A stretch of 64,000 nt of DNA from an uncultured Collinsella sp. (lineage in GTDB: Bacteria > Actinomycetota > Coriobacteriia > Coriobacteriales > Coriobacteriaceae): positions 1-64,000 of the forward strand of contig CAUGNZ010000005.1 of NCBI GenBank assembly GCA_959601045.1, given 5' to 3'. Under the pieces are notes generated by a model. That model was not told where the DNA came from. It saw only the letters and a program-made list of their open reading frames with translations, and searched no databases. The translations under genes and the position numbers were made by a program. Each line of letters starts with the position of its first letter. Position 1 is the first letter of the stretch. This document shows, in pieces, positions 1 through 8,116 of the stretch.

Positions 1-306
1 GGATGCGACACTGAATGTGTCCATCCTCGCAGTATCCGGTTCTCAAGGTGCACGCTCTGCGGCTGATCCGGTCCGACCGGGCCGCGCGGCAAGGAGATAT
101 ATTGCCAGACCGCGAAGCGATGTGGGACGTCAATTCCACTCTTCACAAGTCCTACACAACTTATCGCTTTCTATAGCTAATAGAAAGACTGGTGCGGATC
201 TTCCGCACGTATCAGATGATGACCCTTTGGTTTAGAAATATATAGAGATCGGTCACCTGTAAGTGTCTATCTACCAGCGCTTTTAGCAATGTAAACCGCG
301 CTTCAG
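1..306. other. Intergenic stretch with no recognised gene
   Basis: No convincing coding region is visible. The short open frame at 17-235 has no Shine-Dalgarno site and no recognisable motif. A small inverted repeat (GTGCGGA/TTCCGCAC) lies at about 193-209. The region lies beyond the terminator of the infC-rpmI-rplT operon and may belong to the leader or trailer of whatever lies to the left of the window. Confidence 0.4.
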
Positions 307-344
307 ATAAAAAGAGGGAGCGCCGCGCACAACGCGACACTCCC
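307..344 (-). terminator. Intrinsic terminator of the infC-rpmI-rplT operon
   Basis: On the minus strand a GC-rich hairpin (GGGAG..CGCG / CGCG..CTCCC) is followed by TCTTTTT, about 20 nt after the rplT stop. This is a canonical rho-independent terminator in the right place to end the ribosomal operon. Confidence 0.85.
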
Positions 345-365
345 CTAGCGATTCAAGAGAATCTA

Positions 366-725
366 TTAGGCCTCGAGAGCCTTCTTGGCAATGGCAGCCA
401 GCTCGTTGAAGGACTCGATGTCCTCGTAAGCCATCTGAGCCAGGACCTTGCGGTCGAGCTCGATGCCGGCAACCTTCAGGCCGTGCATGAACTGAGAGTA
501 AGAGATGTCGTTCAGGCGAGCAGCAGCGTTGATACGGGTGATCCAGAGAGAACGGATCTCGCGCTTCTTGTTGCGGCGATCACGATACTGATACTGCAGG
601 GAGTGCTGGACCTGCTCTTTAGCATGCTTGTAAGTACGCGAAGCGGCACCGTAGTAACCCTTCGCACGGTGCATAACGGTACGGCGCTTCTTCTTGGCGG
701 CAACAGCGCGCTTAATACGTGCCAT
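366..725 (-). CDS. rplT: 50S ribosomal protein L20
   Basis: This 119-residue basic protein is ribosomal protein L20, which binds 23S rRNA early in assembly of the large subunit. The N-terminal stretch MARIKRAVAAKKKR and the internal RDRRNKKREIRSLWI segment are typical of L20, and the length matches the family (about 117-120). It is the last gene of a minus-strand operon infC-rpmI-rplT, 46 nt after rpmI, and is followed by a strong terminator. In other bacteria L20 represses its own operon by binding the leader or intergenic mRNA; that regulation is only inferred here. Confidence 0.98.
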   Translation of the reverse strand: MARIKRAVAAKKKRRTVMHRAKGYYGAASRTYKHAKEQVQHSLQYQYRDRRNKKREIRSLWITRINAAARLNDISYSQFMHGLKVAGIELDRKVLAQMAYEDIESFNELAAIAKKALEA

Positions 726-771
726 GTTCTATCAACTCCTAGACGGTAAAACGAAAAACGGGAACGCGAAC

Positions 772-963
772 TTAGGCGAGACGCGACTTGATGACCTTGC
801 GGTCGGCAGCGGCGATCTCGGTCTCCTGACGGAAGCCACGCTTACGCTTGGTGGACTTCTTGCTCAGGATGTGGCTCTTGAAAGCCTTGGCGCGCATAAG
901 CTTGCCGGTACCAGTCTTGCGGAAACGCTTCTTGGTGCCGCTGTGGGACTTCATCTTAGGCAT
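772..963 (-). CDS. rpmI: 50S ribosomal protein L35
   Basis: A 63-residue basic protein beginning MPKMKSHSGTKKRFRKTGTG, which is the conserved N-terminus of L35. L35 is a small component of the large ribosomal subunit. The gene lies between infC and rplT on the minus strand, the gene order seen in most bacteria, with about 32 nt separating it from infC. The predicted start has an AAGGAGTA-type ribosome-binding site directly upstream on the minus strand. The identification is certain from sequence and context together. Confidence 0.97.
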   Translation of the reverse strand: MPKMKSHSGTKKRFRKTGTGKLMRAKAFKSHILSKKSTKRKRGFRQETEIAAADRKVIKSRLA

Positions 964-995
964 GAAATACTCCTTAATCGGTTACAGAACACTAG

Positions 996-1565
996 TTACT
1001 TGCTATCGCTTGCCGCTTTATCCTCATCGAAGGCGCCCTTAATCGGGGCGAGCAGCATAAGCATGTTACGGCCTTCCATCTTAGGCTTGGACTCGACCGT
1101 AGCGTAAGGCTTGAGATCCTCGGCGAGACGCTCGAGAACGTTAAGGCCTTGCTCCGGGTGAGCCATCTCACGGCCGCGGAACATGATGGTGATCTTAACG
1201 CGTGCGCCCTTCTTGAGGAAACGCAGAACGTGGCCCTTCTTGGTCTCGTAGTCGCCAACGTCGATCTTGGGTCGGAACTTCATTTCCTTGACCTCGACCT
1301 TGGACTGGTTCTTACGAGCAGCCTTGGCCTTCATGGCCTGCTGGTACTTGAACTTACCGTAGTCCATGACCTTGCAGACCGGCGGCTCCGCGTTGGGAGC
1401 GATCTCGACCAGGTCGAGACCCTGATCGTCGGCGACGCGCTGGGCATCGCGGATGGCGAACAGGCCGAGCTGAGAGCCATCGACGCCAATCAAACGACAC
1501 GAAGATGCAGTGATCTCGTCGTTGATGCGGGTGTCATCAGACTTAGCTATTTTCCCTACCTCCAT
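996..1565 (-). CDS. infC: Translation initiation factor IF-3
   Basis: IF-3 binds the 30S subunit, prevents premature 50S joining and monitors start-codon selection. The 189-residue product has both IF-3 domains: an N-terminal part (NDEI.. LIGVDGSQLGLFAIRDAQ, VEIAPNAEPPVCKVMDYGKFKY) and a C-terminal part (KVEVKEMKFRPKIDVGDYETKKGH, KVTIMFRGRE-like segment, final LLAPIKG). It is the first gene of infC-rpmI-rplT. IF-3 often starts at a rare codon to autoregulate; here an ATG at 1565 gives a protein of normal length, but the residues before NDEI are not conserved, so the exact start is less sure than the identity. Confidence 0.97.
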   Translation of the reverse strand: MEVGKIAKSDDTRINDEITASSCRLIGVDGSQLGLFAIRDAQRVADDQGLDLVEIAPNAEPPVCKVMDYGKFKYQQAMKAKAARKNQSKVEVKEMKFRPKIDVGDYETKKGHVLRFLKKGARVKITIMFRGREMAHPEQGLNVLERLAEDLKPYATVESKPKMEGRNMLMLLAPIKGAFDEDKAASDSK

Positions 1566-1615
1566 TCATAAAAAAATAACCCGGCGCTTCTCAGCAACCA
1601 GGTCGTACACATAGA

Positions 1616-1634
1616 CTTCCTCGATTTGAGGAAG
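1616..1634 (-). promoter_or_regulatory. Hairpin in the infC leader
   Basis: A perfect 7-bp inverted repeat (CTTCCTC/GAGGAAG with a five-base loop) sits about 50 nt upstream of infC. The position would suit a leader structure controlling the ribosomal operon, such as an L20-type leader, but no specific RNA family signature was recognised. Confidence 0.3.
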
Positions 1635-1954
1635 GGAATCTAAGTTGTATGACCAGTCAGCTGCTCATTGGCGCCAAAAGGTGGGAACCCTCAGGTTCCT
1701 CTTTAGGGCATTGCGGGAACAACGCCTTGCGAATAATAACACGTACAGCGCGTTATCACATTACGTACACGAAAAAGGGACCTTGACCCCCTTGAACGCT
1801 CGCTTGCATGTATGGTGCTCGAGGCGAGACTCGAAGGGCCTTCGCTTCGCGAAGCCCCGGGCTTCGGGCGCGTGGCGCCCTCGCCACGCTCCGCTACAAA
1901 CAGGCCACAGGCCTGTTTGCTTAACGCTTCGCGCGCTCACGCGAGTTCGGCACG
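1635..1954. other. Gene-free region rich in inverted repeats
   Basis: No credible gene is seen between infC and tRNA-Leu. The DNA contains several strong inverted repeats: GGGCxTTCGC/GCGAAGCCC near 1837-1858, and a perfect AAACAGGCC-ACA-GGCCTGTTT at 1898-1918. It also contains a second partial copy of the tRNA-Leu 3' end, listed separately. Confidence 0.5.
1768..1835 (-). repeat. Duplicated 3' end of tRNA-Leu plus downstream flank
   Basis: This segment repeats, with a few changes, the DNA at 1950-2020: a poly-A/GGG terminator stretch, CCCCTTGAACGCTC, GCATGTATGGTG and the T-arm/acceptor sequence CGAGGCGAGACTCGAA. It matches only the 3' part of the tRNA gene and its trailer, so it cannot form a full tRNA. 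Direct repeats of tRNA 3' ends are the usual footprint of site-specific integration or of a partly deleted tandem tRNA gene. Confidence 0.65.
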
Positions 1955-1976
1955 AAAAAGGGGGCCGCAACCCCCT
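1955..1976 (-). terminator. Terminator of tRNA-Leu
   Basis: On the minus strand GGGGG-TTGCGG-CCCCC-TTTTT lies about 20 nt past the encoded CCA end of tRNA-Leu. Hairpin and T-run are both present. Confidence 0.8.
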
Positions 1977-1996
1977 TGAACGCTCACTTGCATGTA

Positions 1997-2083
1997 TGGT
2001 GCCCGAGGCGAGACTCGAACTCGCACGTTGTTGCCAACGGTGGATTTTGAGTCCACTGCGTCTGCCAATTCCGCCACTCGGGC
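1997..2083 (-). tRNA. tRNA-Leu (anticodon CAA)
   Basis: The minus strand folds as a long-variable-arm tRNA. It has the acceptor stem GCCCGAG/CTCGGGC, the D-loop motif GGCAGACGC, the anticodon stem GTGGA/TCCAC around the loop CTCAAAA (anticodon CAA, reading UUG), a class II variable arm, and the T-loop GTTCGAGTC. Discriminator A and an encoded CCA follow. The gene stands alone and is followed by its own terminator. The 3' half is duplicated at 1768-1835. Confidence 0.95.
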
Positions 2084-2122
2084 ACGCAATGCGTGAGTTA
2101 GTTTATCACAGCTTTCTACCGA

Positions 2123-3556
2123 TTAGTCCGAAAATGGAACTTCGAGCATTTCGATGAGTTCGACCGTGCGGAGCATCTCGCGCCGACGGCATCCGCGACC
2201 GTCGACCGAAGCCTCACCCATCTGGTTATCGTAAGGGTCCTCGCGCATGCCGTCGAAAGAGGGCTCAAACTCTGCCTGGAATCGATTGTTGGCCACCATA
2301 CGCCACGGGTCGAGATTGCCAAAGTAGTGACGGCGGCGCCACTCCTCCCCCATCCTGCGAGCAGAAGATCCAAATGACACGTCGGCGTTGAGCCATCCGG
2401 TCTGCGGCGTATAGAACTCTGCCCAGTCGTGCGACCCCACCGAATCGGGCGCAACATACAGGCCGCTCTGCCAACGGGCAGGCACGCCCGCGATACGGCA
2501 CATGGTGATAAACGTGAGCGCCATAACGCCGCAATCGCCGCGGAGCGAATGCGCGCAGTCATCGGCAATAGATCCCAAAAGCAAGTACGGCGGCTGATAG
2601 CGATAGTCGATGTACTGCGTCAGGTAATCATAGATAGCACGGGCGCGATCGAGCGGATCCTCGAGCCCGTCAATGACACGGGCTGTCAGCTGCTGTAGAT
2701 ACGGCGTGAATGCAATGTGCGGACGGTCCTCGGAGGTGTCCACGGGCAGTGGCGCGTCCATGCAAGGATGCACCGGAAGCGCACCCCCATAGACATCACG
2801 ATAAGCGGCATCAATTTGATAGCGATAGGTCACCGAGAATGAGCGCTCACTCGAAGAAGACCACGAGGCGGTACGCGCCGAAGCATTCGCGGGGGCAACA
2901 GCACCCTCCGGCGTCATATCGAGAACCTCGATATGAGACTGTTGACGACAGGCGGCGGCAACGGGTAGCCACGCGCGAACGGTCTCCCCTTCCAGAGCGC
3001 CGGGGACAGACACGGACGCTTTAAGCGTAATGACGCGAGCCAATCCGTTTTGTGACTCCATCTCCTTGAGCATCTCGTTGCGCAGTGCTATTCCGTCCGT
3101 AGAATCGGGCCGCATGCCGGGAACCTCTTTGGGATATACGCGAAGCGAATCGAGGAAGTTGTCGAGAACGAACAGTTCGCCATCGATAAAGCGCCAGTCA
3201 ATACGCTTACGATTAATCAGGTCATCAAACTGCTCTTCGGTAAACTCTGGCCACTCCTCGCGAATCATCGCAATAGCCTGGTCGCGCGACACCGAAAAAT
3301 GAAGCGGCGTCTCGAGCATGCGATACCGCTCGGCACGAACACAAGCAGCCAGCGAAGGCTCGGGGTTCTGCTCCAAAAGGCGATCGCAGGCAGCAACAGC
3401 CTGCGTCAAATACCCGGCATCCATAAGACGAAGAATCTCGGGCGGCAGTCCAACATCGAGATGACGAAAGTCATCACAGCAAACATCAGCAGAGCAACCA
3501 ACTGGACCCTCGTCAATAACCTTCCCATCCGAAGGCAGCACATTAATAACAGCCAT
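2123..3556 (-). CDS. Transglutaminase-like domain protein
   Basis: A 477-residue protein with a transglutaminase-like (papain-fold) domain in its C-terminal half. The catalytic triad is visible: Cys in RGDCGVMALTF, His in SHDWAEFY, and Asp in WLNADVSF. The preceding YLTQYIDYRYQP segment is also typical. No signal peptide or membrane segment is seen, so the protein is probably cytoplasmic. The start at 3556 (MAVINVLPS) is chosen because GGAG lies seven bases upstream; a longer frame starting 18 nt earlier would swallow this ribosome-binding site. The N-terminal ~200 residues are not recognised. It is transcribed alone. The substrate (peptidase or cross-linking) cannot be told from sequence. 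Confidence 0.8.
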   Translation of the reverse strand: MAVINVLPSDGKVIDEGPVGCSADVCCDDFRHLDVGLPPEILRLMDAGYLTQAVAACDRLLEQNPEPSLAACVRAERYRMLETPLHFSVSRDQAIAMIREEWPEFTEEQFDDLINRKRIDWRFIDGELFVLDNFLDSLRVYPKEVPGMRPDSTDGIALRNEMLKEMESQNGLARVITLKASVSVPGALEGETVRAWLPVAAACRQQSHIEVLDMTPEGAVAPANASARTASWSSSSERSFSVTYRYQIDAAYRDVYGGALPVHPCMDAPLPVDTSEDRPHIAFTPYLQQLTARVIDGLEDPLDRARAIYDYLTQYIDYRYQPPYLLLGSIADDCAHSLRGDCGVMALTFITMCRIAGVPARWQSGLYVAPDSVGSHDWAEFYTPQTGWLNADVSFGSSARRMGEEWRRRHYFGNLDPWRMVANNRFQAEFEPSFDGMREDPYDNQMGEASVDGRGCRRREMLRTVELIEMLEVPFSD

Positions 3557-3671
3557 ACCAAAACTCCAAGTCACTAGAACGCTTGAAGCCCATTGTAGCG
3601 AGATAAAAAGAAAGCCCCAACAAGGGAGCCATCAACACCGCTGAACGGTAACCATATAACTAAAATCAGAC

Positions 3672-3751
3672 CAGTAACCCTGTAGCAAGTTAACAAAGGA
3701 GGCCCCGTTTCCCCGGAGCTGTTTCCGTCGCGCGACTTCTGGCAAAGCCAG
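3672..3751. repeat. Tandem intergenic repeat, copy 1
   Basis: About 80 bp beginning CAGTAACCCTGTAGC and containing GGAGGCCCCGTTTCCCC (3698-3714), with a GTCGCGCGACTTCTGGC tail. It matches copy 2 (3771-3850) at nearly every position; the offset is 99 bp. Confidence 0.85.
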
Positions 3752-3770
3752 TAGCCATCTTAATTCAGCC

Positions 3771-3850
3771 CAGTAACCCTGTAGCGAGTTAACGAAGGAG
3801 GCCCCGTTTCCCCGGAGCTGATTCCGTCGCGCGACTTCTGGCGAAGCCAG
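3771..3850. repeat. Tandem intergenic repeat, copy 2
   Basis: Second copy of the ~80-bp repeat, differing by a few A/G and T/A changes. Its GGAGGCCCCGTTTCCCC arm (3797-3813) is exactly complementary to 3874-3890. A smaller hairpin, CTGGC-GAA-GCCAG, lies at 3838-3850. Confidence 0.85.
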
Positions 3851-3890
3851 GTGAGCGCGAGGGAAACAGCGTAGGGGAAACGGGGCCTCC
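3797..3890 (-). terminator. Long hairpin downstream of fba
   Basis: A perfect 17-bp inverted repeat (3797-3813 with 3874-3890) encloses about 60 nt that contain a second hairpin. It lies 21 nt past the fba stop and would form a large stem on the mRNA. There is no T-run, so it may act as an mRNA-stabilising or processing structure rather than a simple terminator. Confidence 0.45.
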
Positions 3891-3911
3891 GGCGGGAAGT
3901 TAAACCGCTAC

Positions 3912-4778
3912 TTACGCCTTGTTGACGGAGCCAAACTCCTCCATGAGCTCCTTGGTGCGGGCAACGATGTTGTCGCGACCAGGCTTGAGGAGCTTGCGGG
4001 GGTCAAAGCCCTTGCCCTGCTGATCCTTGCCAGCCTCGATGTACTCGCGGACGCCCTTGGCGAAGACGAGCTGCAGGTCGGTGTTGACGTTGATCTTGGA
4101 GATGCCCAGGGAGATGGCCTTCTTGATCTGATCCTCGGGGATGCCGGTGCCACCGTGCAGGACGAGGGGCAGGTCGCCGGTCTGGGCCTTGATCTCGCCC
4201 AGGCGCTCGAAGGAAAGGCCAGCCCAGTCGGCGGGGTACACGCCGTGGATGTTGCCGATGCCGCAGGCGAGGAAGTCGACGCCCAGGTCAGCGATCTGCT
4301 TGCACTCAGCAGGATCAGCGAGCTCGCCGCTGGAGGTCACGCCGTCCTCGGTGCCGCCGATGCCGCCGACCTCGGCCTCGATGGACATGCCCTTGGAGTG
4401 GGCAAGTTCAACGAGCTCCTTGGTGCGGTCGAGGTTAAGCTGGAAGGTCTCCTCGTGAGAGCCGTCATACATGATGGACGTGAAGCCGGCCTCGATGCAC
4501 TTAAAGCAGTCCTCGTAAGAACCGTGATCGAGGTGAAGGGCGACGGGAACGGTAACGCCCGTGGCCTCGACGGCAGCCTTGACCATGTCGGCGCAGACCT
4601 TGAAACCGCCCATCCACTTAGCGGCACCAGCGGTGCACTGAAGGATCAGCGGAGACTTGGCCTCCTCGGCGGCCTGGAGAATAGCCAGGGTCCACTCGAG
4701 GTTGTTGGTGTTGAAGGCACCAAGACCGTACTTGCCGGCCTCGGCCTTCTTGAGCATGTCTGCTGCGTTGACGAGCAT
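3912..4778 (-). CDS. fba: Class II fructose-1,6-bisphosphate aldolase
   Basis: Zinc-dependent aldolase that cleaves fructose-1,6-bisphosphate to DHAP and glyceraldehyde-3-phosphate in glycolysis. The 288 residues match the family length. Visible signatures are the metal-binding HLDHG motif, MYDGSH, VLHGGTG and the substrate-binding INVNTD segment. The start at 4778 (MLVNAADML) is set by AGGAGG spaced 8 bases upstream; an in-frame extension further upstream lacks a ribosome-binding site. The gene is transcribed alone on the minus strand. Related tagatose-bisphosphate aldolases share these motifs, so the exact sugar is not fully fixed, but fructose is the likeliest. Confidence 0.93.
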   Translation of the reverse strand: MLVNAADMLKKAEAGKYGLGAFNTNNLEWTLAILQAAEEAKSPLILQCTAGAAKWMGGFKVCADMVKAAVEATGVTVPVALHLDHGSYEDCFKCIEAGFTSIMYDGSHEETFQLNLDRTKELVELAHSKGMSIEAEVGGIGGTEDGVTSSGELADPAECKQIADLGVDFLACGIGNIHGVYPADWAGLSFERLGEIKAQTGDLPLVLHGGTGIPEDQIKKAISLGISKINVNTDLQLVFAKGVREYIEAGKDQQGKGFDPRKLLKPGRDNIVARTKELMEEFGSVNKA

Positions 4779-4972
4779 AAAAGAAACCTCCTGTAAGGTT
4801 GCTCCGATAACGCCTGAGATTTTACCACGGCGCACCCGAGCATAAACGTTCGTTTGTTCACGAATATCGTCCAAACAGACTTTTTTGACCGTTTGCCCTA
4901 CGGAATCGACCCGTTGGGGAAAAATAGCTTGACGTTTGGACGCTTCTCGTGCTTCAAAAGCCGACTATTAAG

Positions 4973-5656
4973 CTACATCCGCATGAAAGGGTTCTGCATG
5001 AGCTCGCGTGCCATGGTGGTCGAATCGCCATGGCCGGTTAGGCAAACGGTATCGGGCGGGAGAAGCCGGGCGAGCTTGGAGAGCGAGCGCAGAATCGCCG
5101 CCTCGTCTCCTCCAGAAAGATCGGTGCGGCCGTGCCCACCCGGAAACAGGGTGTCGCCCACAAAGGCAATGTTCCCCTGCTCGGTGGCAGCAAACAAGAC
5201 GATCCCGCCCGGCGTATGCCCTGGCGTCTCGATCACCTGCAGGTAGATATCGCCCACCTCGATAGCATCGCCCTCGGCGAGCAGGCGTGTCGGCTCCCCG
5301 GGGTCAGGCGTCTCAATGCCCCACATAGCTCGCTGTTCCTCGATGTTCGCATGCGGCACCGCCGCATCCTTAGCACACAGCTCATACTGACAGCCCTCGC
5401 CAACGGTGGTTCGCACGCCTACAACACCACCAACATGATCGGCATGGCCATGAGTGCATACGGCGCCAAACAAGCGTACGCCGGGATGCTCGGCTCGAAT
5501 ATGCTCCACCAGGCGTTCGCCTTCCCATGCGGGGTCGATAATCACGCACTCATTGTCCGAAATAACAGCATAGCTATTGGTCTGAATGGGACCGTTTACG
5601 AGCGTCTCGATCTCGACCGATCCCTTGGGAGTTAAATCCAAGGACACAGCGCTCAT
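4973..5656 (-). CDS. MBL-fold metallo-hydrolase (glyoxalase II-like)
   Basis: A 227-residue metallo-beta-lactamase-fold hydrolase. The metal-binding motif THGHADHVGG, later ETPGHTPGG, FVGDTLF and a final LTGHGD are all present, so the two-metal site looks complete. The size and motifs fit the YcbL/glyoxalase II-like branch, whose members hydrolyse thioesters such as S-lactoylglutathione. The real substrate is unknown, and glutathione is not expected in this type of organism. It follows relA after a terminator hairpin. GGAGAGGG precedes the ATG. Confidence 0.85.
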   Translation of the reverse strand: MSAVSLDLTPKGSVEIETLVNGPIQTNSYAVISDNECVIIDPAWEGERLVEHIRAEHPGVRLFGAVCTHGHADHVGGVVGVRTTVGEGCQYELCAKDAAVPHANIEEQRAMWGIETPDPGEPTRLLAEGDAIEVGDIYLQVIETPGHTPGGIVLFAATEQGNIAFVGDTLFPGGHGRTDLSGGDEAAILRSLSKLARLLPPDTVCLTGHGDSTTMARELMQNPFMRM

Positions 5657-5677
5657 GTCCCTCTCCTCTCTATAGAA

Positions 5678-5703
5678 CTCGAGGCATCAAACGATGCCTC
5701 GAG
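5678..5703 (-). terminator. Terminator hairpin after relA
   Basis: A perfect 11-bp inverted repeat CTCGAGGCATC/GATGCCTCGAG with a 4-base loop, about 40 nt downstream of the relA stop, followed by a short TTCTAT on the minus strand. Confidence 0.65.
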
Positions 5704-5740
5704 TGTAGCGAATATCGATAATGTGGCACGTTCGTCGCGA

Positions 5741-8101
5741 CTAAACGCGGCGCTTAAGCTGGGCTCCACCCTCACCGGGCATCAGGCGGCGCGCGTCGTA
5801 GACCGAGTCAACGCTGCTGATGGAGGCCAGCAGCGGATCCAGACCACTCGCGTCCGAGATCTCGACCATAAAGCGCAGGGTTGCAATACCCTCGCGGTTG
5901 GTCGACGTGGCGGCAGAAAGGATATTGCCGCCCGCATCGCCAATGGCAATGGTGACATCCTTGAGAAGGCCCATGCGGTCCAGGCACTCGACCACGATCT
6001 CGACCTGGAAGAGGGTGTCGGCAGCGCCGTCCCACTCCACTTCGATCATGCGCTCGGGATGCTCCATAAGACCCTTGACGTTGGGACAGTTGGCGCGATG
6101 CACCGAAACGCCACGACCGCGCGTGATGAAGCCGACGATGTCGTCGCCCGTCACGGGGTTGCAGCAATGAGCCAGACGGACCAGTAGGCCGCTGTTGCTC
6201 TCGCCCTTGACGATAATGCCGTTACTGGCGCTCTTGCCGCGCTTTTGCGGCTTGCGGTTGGAGCCGCGAGCAGGCTGCTTCACGACCTCGGCGATAGCCT
6301 CGGCCTTGGTGAGCTGTTCCTCGGGCTTGGGGTCCAAGATTTGCTCGACCTTATTGCCCACAGCGCGCGGGGCAACCTTGCCGGCGCCGACGGCGGCAAA
6401 CAGGTCCTCGAGCTGCTTGAAGTTAAACTGCTCCGCCACGGCGTTGAGCGCACGCGTCGAACGCGGCGTAGAAATGCCATAGCCACGCTTACGCAGGTCC
6501 TTAGCCAGCATATCGCGACCAGCAGCAGCGTCGTCGTCCTTGGTCGCAGCGGCAAAATAGCGGCGGATCTTTGACTTGGCGGAAGGTGTCTTAACGATCT
6601 TGAGCCAATCACGCGACGGCTTGGAACTCTTGTTAGTCAGAATCTCGACACGGTCACCCGTCTTAATCTCGTGCGTGAGCGGAGCCACCGCACCGTTGAT
6701 TTTGGCGCCGACGCAATGGTTTCCCACCTCGGTGTGAACGGCGTAGGCAAAGTCGAGCGGCGTGGAGCCGGCACGAAGCGCCATGACCTCGCCCTTGGGC
6801 GTAAAGACAAAGATCTCCTGATCGAAGAGGTCGACCTTCAGCGAATGCAGGTATTCCTTGGCATCGGTGATCTCGTCGGAAGCCGCCCAATCGAGCGAAT
6901 GCTTGAGCCAGTTGATCTGGTCGTCCAAACGTTGAGCGTCATTGGTCTTGGAAGCAGACGATCCGCCCGACTTCTTATATAGCCAGTGGGCGGCAATGCC
7001 GTACTCGGCCTGCTCATGCATCTCATAGGTTCGAATCTGAATCTCGAGCGGGCGAGCCGTGGGGCCGATGACCGTCGTGTGGAGCGACTGGTAGTTATTG
7101 ACCTTGGGCATGGCGATATAGTCTTTAAAGCGGCCGGGCATGGGGTGCCACAGCGTGTGCACCGCGCCGAGCGTGGAGTAGCAATCGCGCACCGAATGCG
7201 TGATGACGCGCAGTGCCACCAGGTCGTAGATCTCGGAGAATTCCTTGCCCTTGCGCTTCATCTTTTGGTAGATGGACCAATAGTGCTTGGAACGGCCGTT
7301 GATCTGGAAGTCTTCCAGGCCAATGCGGTTGAGCTCGTCGGTGAGCGTCTTGATGGTCTCGGCCAGATAGCGCTCACGGACCTCGCGCGACTCCGCCACC
7401 ATGCGTGCGATGCGCTGGTAGGCATCGGGCTCCAGGTAGAAGAAGGACAGGTCCTCGAGCTCCCATTTAATGGAGCTCATGCCCAGACGGTCGGCCAGGG
7501 GCGCATACACGTCCATGGTCTCGCGAGCCTTAAACAGGCGACGGTCCTCACGCAGGGCTGCAAGGGTGCGCATGTTGTGCAGACGGTCGGCAAGCTTAAC
7601 GATGATGACGCGGATGTCCTTGGACATGGCGAGGAACATCTTTCGCAGCGTGAGCGCCTGTTTCTCGTCCATACTGTCGACTTCGATGTTGGTGAGCTTG
7701 GTCACGCCATCGACGAGCTCGGCCACCGTATCGCCAAACAGGCCGGAAACATCGGCAAGCGAGGTCTCGGTATCCTCGACGGTATCGTGCAGCAGCGCGG
7801 CGCACACTACATCGCAGTCCATCTTGAGATCGGCCAAAATGATGGCCACCTCGACGGGATGGTTGATGTACATCTCACCCGAGCGGCGCTTTTGGTTGCA
7901 GTGCTTCTCGGCAGCAAAGCAATAGGCCTGCTCCACCTTAGAAAAGTCGTCCTCATTCATATATTTGAGGCACAGGCGCTCCAGTTTGTCGTAGCTGTCC
8001 GCCATAATCTCGGGCGGCAGCTCATCGGCATGCTTATAGTGCTCCATCTCCGAGAACGGCTGGAGGGTGGAATCATGGGCGGTACGGGCTGCGGCATCCA
8101 T
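5741..8101 (-). CDS. relA: Bifunctional (p)ppGpp synthetase/hydrolase (RSH)
   Basis: Makes and degrades the stringent-response alarmone (p)ppGpp. The 786 residues carry the full long-RSH layout. An N-terminal HD hydrolase domain (INHPVEVA, ALLHDTVEDT, KLADRLHNMRTL) is followed by the RelA/SpoT synthetase domain (YDLVALRVI, KDYIAMPKVNNYQSLHT), then a TGS domain (VFTPKGEV..LDFAYAVH), a zinc-finger region (RLAHCCNPVTGDDI) and a C-terminal ACT domain. The intact HD residues suggest a bifunctional enzyme. The gene starts 15 nt after the recJ-helicase gene, so the two are probably one transcript. GGGGAAGGGGACC precedes the ATG. Confidence 0.95.
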   Translation of the reverse strand: MDAAARTAHDSTLQPFSEMEHYKHADELPPEIMADSYDKLERLCLKYMNEDDFSKVEQAYCFAAEKHCNQKRRSGEMYINHPVEVAIILADLKMDCDVVCAALLHDTVEDTETSLADVSGLFGDTVAELVDGVTKLTNIEVDSMDEKQALTLRKMFLAMSKDIRVIIVKLADRLHNMRTLAALREDRRLFKARETMDVYAPLADRLGMSSIKWELEDLSFFYLEPDAYQRIARMVAESREVRERYLAETIKTLTDELNRIGLEDFQINGRSKHYWSIYQKMKRKGKEFSEIYDLVALRVITHSVRDCYSTLGAVHTLWHPMPGRFKDYIAMPKVNNYQSLHTTVIGPTARPLEIQIRTYEMHEQAEYGIAAHWLYKKSGGSSASKTNDAQRLDDQINWLKHSLDWAASDEITDAKEYLHSLKVDLFDQEIFVFTPKGEVMALRAGSTPLDFAYAVHTEVGNHCVGAKINGAVAPLTHEIKTGDRVEILTNKSSKPSRDWLKIVKTPSAKSKIRRYFAAATKDDDAAAGRDMLAKDLRKRGYGISTPRSTRALNAVAEQFNFKQLEDLFAAVGAGKVAPRAVGNKVEQILDPKPEEQLTKAEAIAEVVKQPARGSNRKPQKRGKSASNGIIVKGESNSGLLVRLAHCCNPVTGDDIVGFITRGRGVSVHRANCPNVKGLMEHPERMIEVEWDGAADTLFQVEIVVECLDRMGLLKDVTIAIGDAGGNILSAATSTNREGIATLRFMVEISDASGLDPLLASISSVDSVYDARRLMPGEGGAQLKRRV

Positions 8102-8116
8102 CGAGGTCCCCTTCCC

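Larger units (their letters stand above)
3557..3911. other. Gene-free region between fba and the transglutaminase gene
   Basis: No gene is seen. The region holds two copies of an approximately 80-bp repeat and a very long hairpin, annotated separately. It is the 3' flank of fba. Confidence 0.6.

Noticed and set aside
1645..2157. Plus-strand open frame of 170 codons
   Set aside because: Runs through the tRNA-Leu gene on the other strand and through inverted repeats; no ribosome-binding site.
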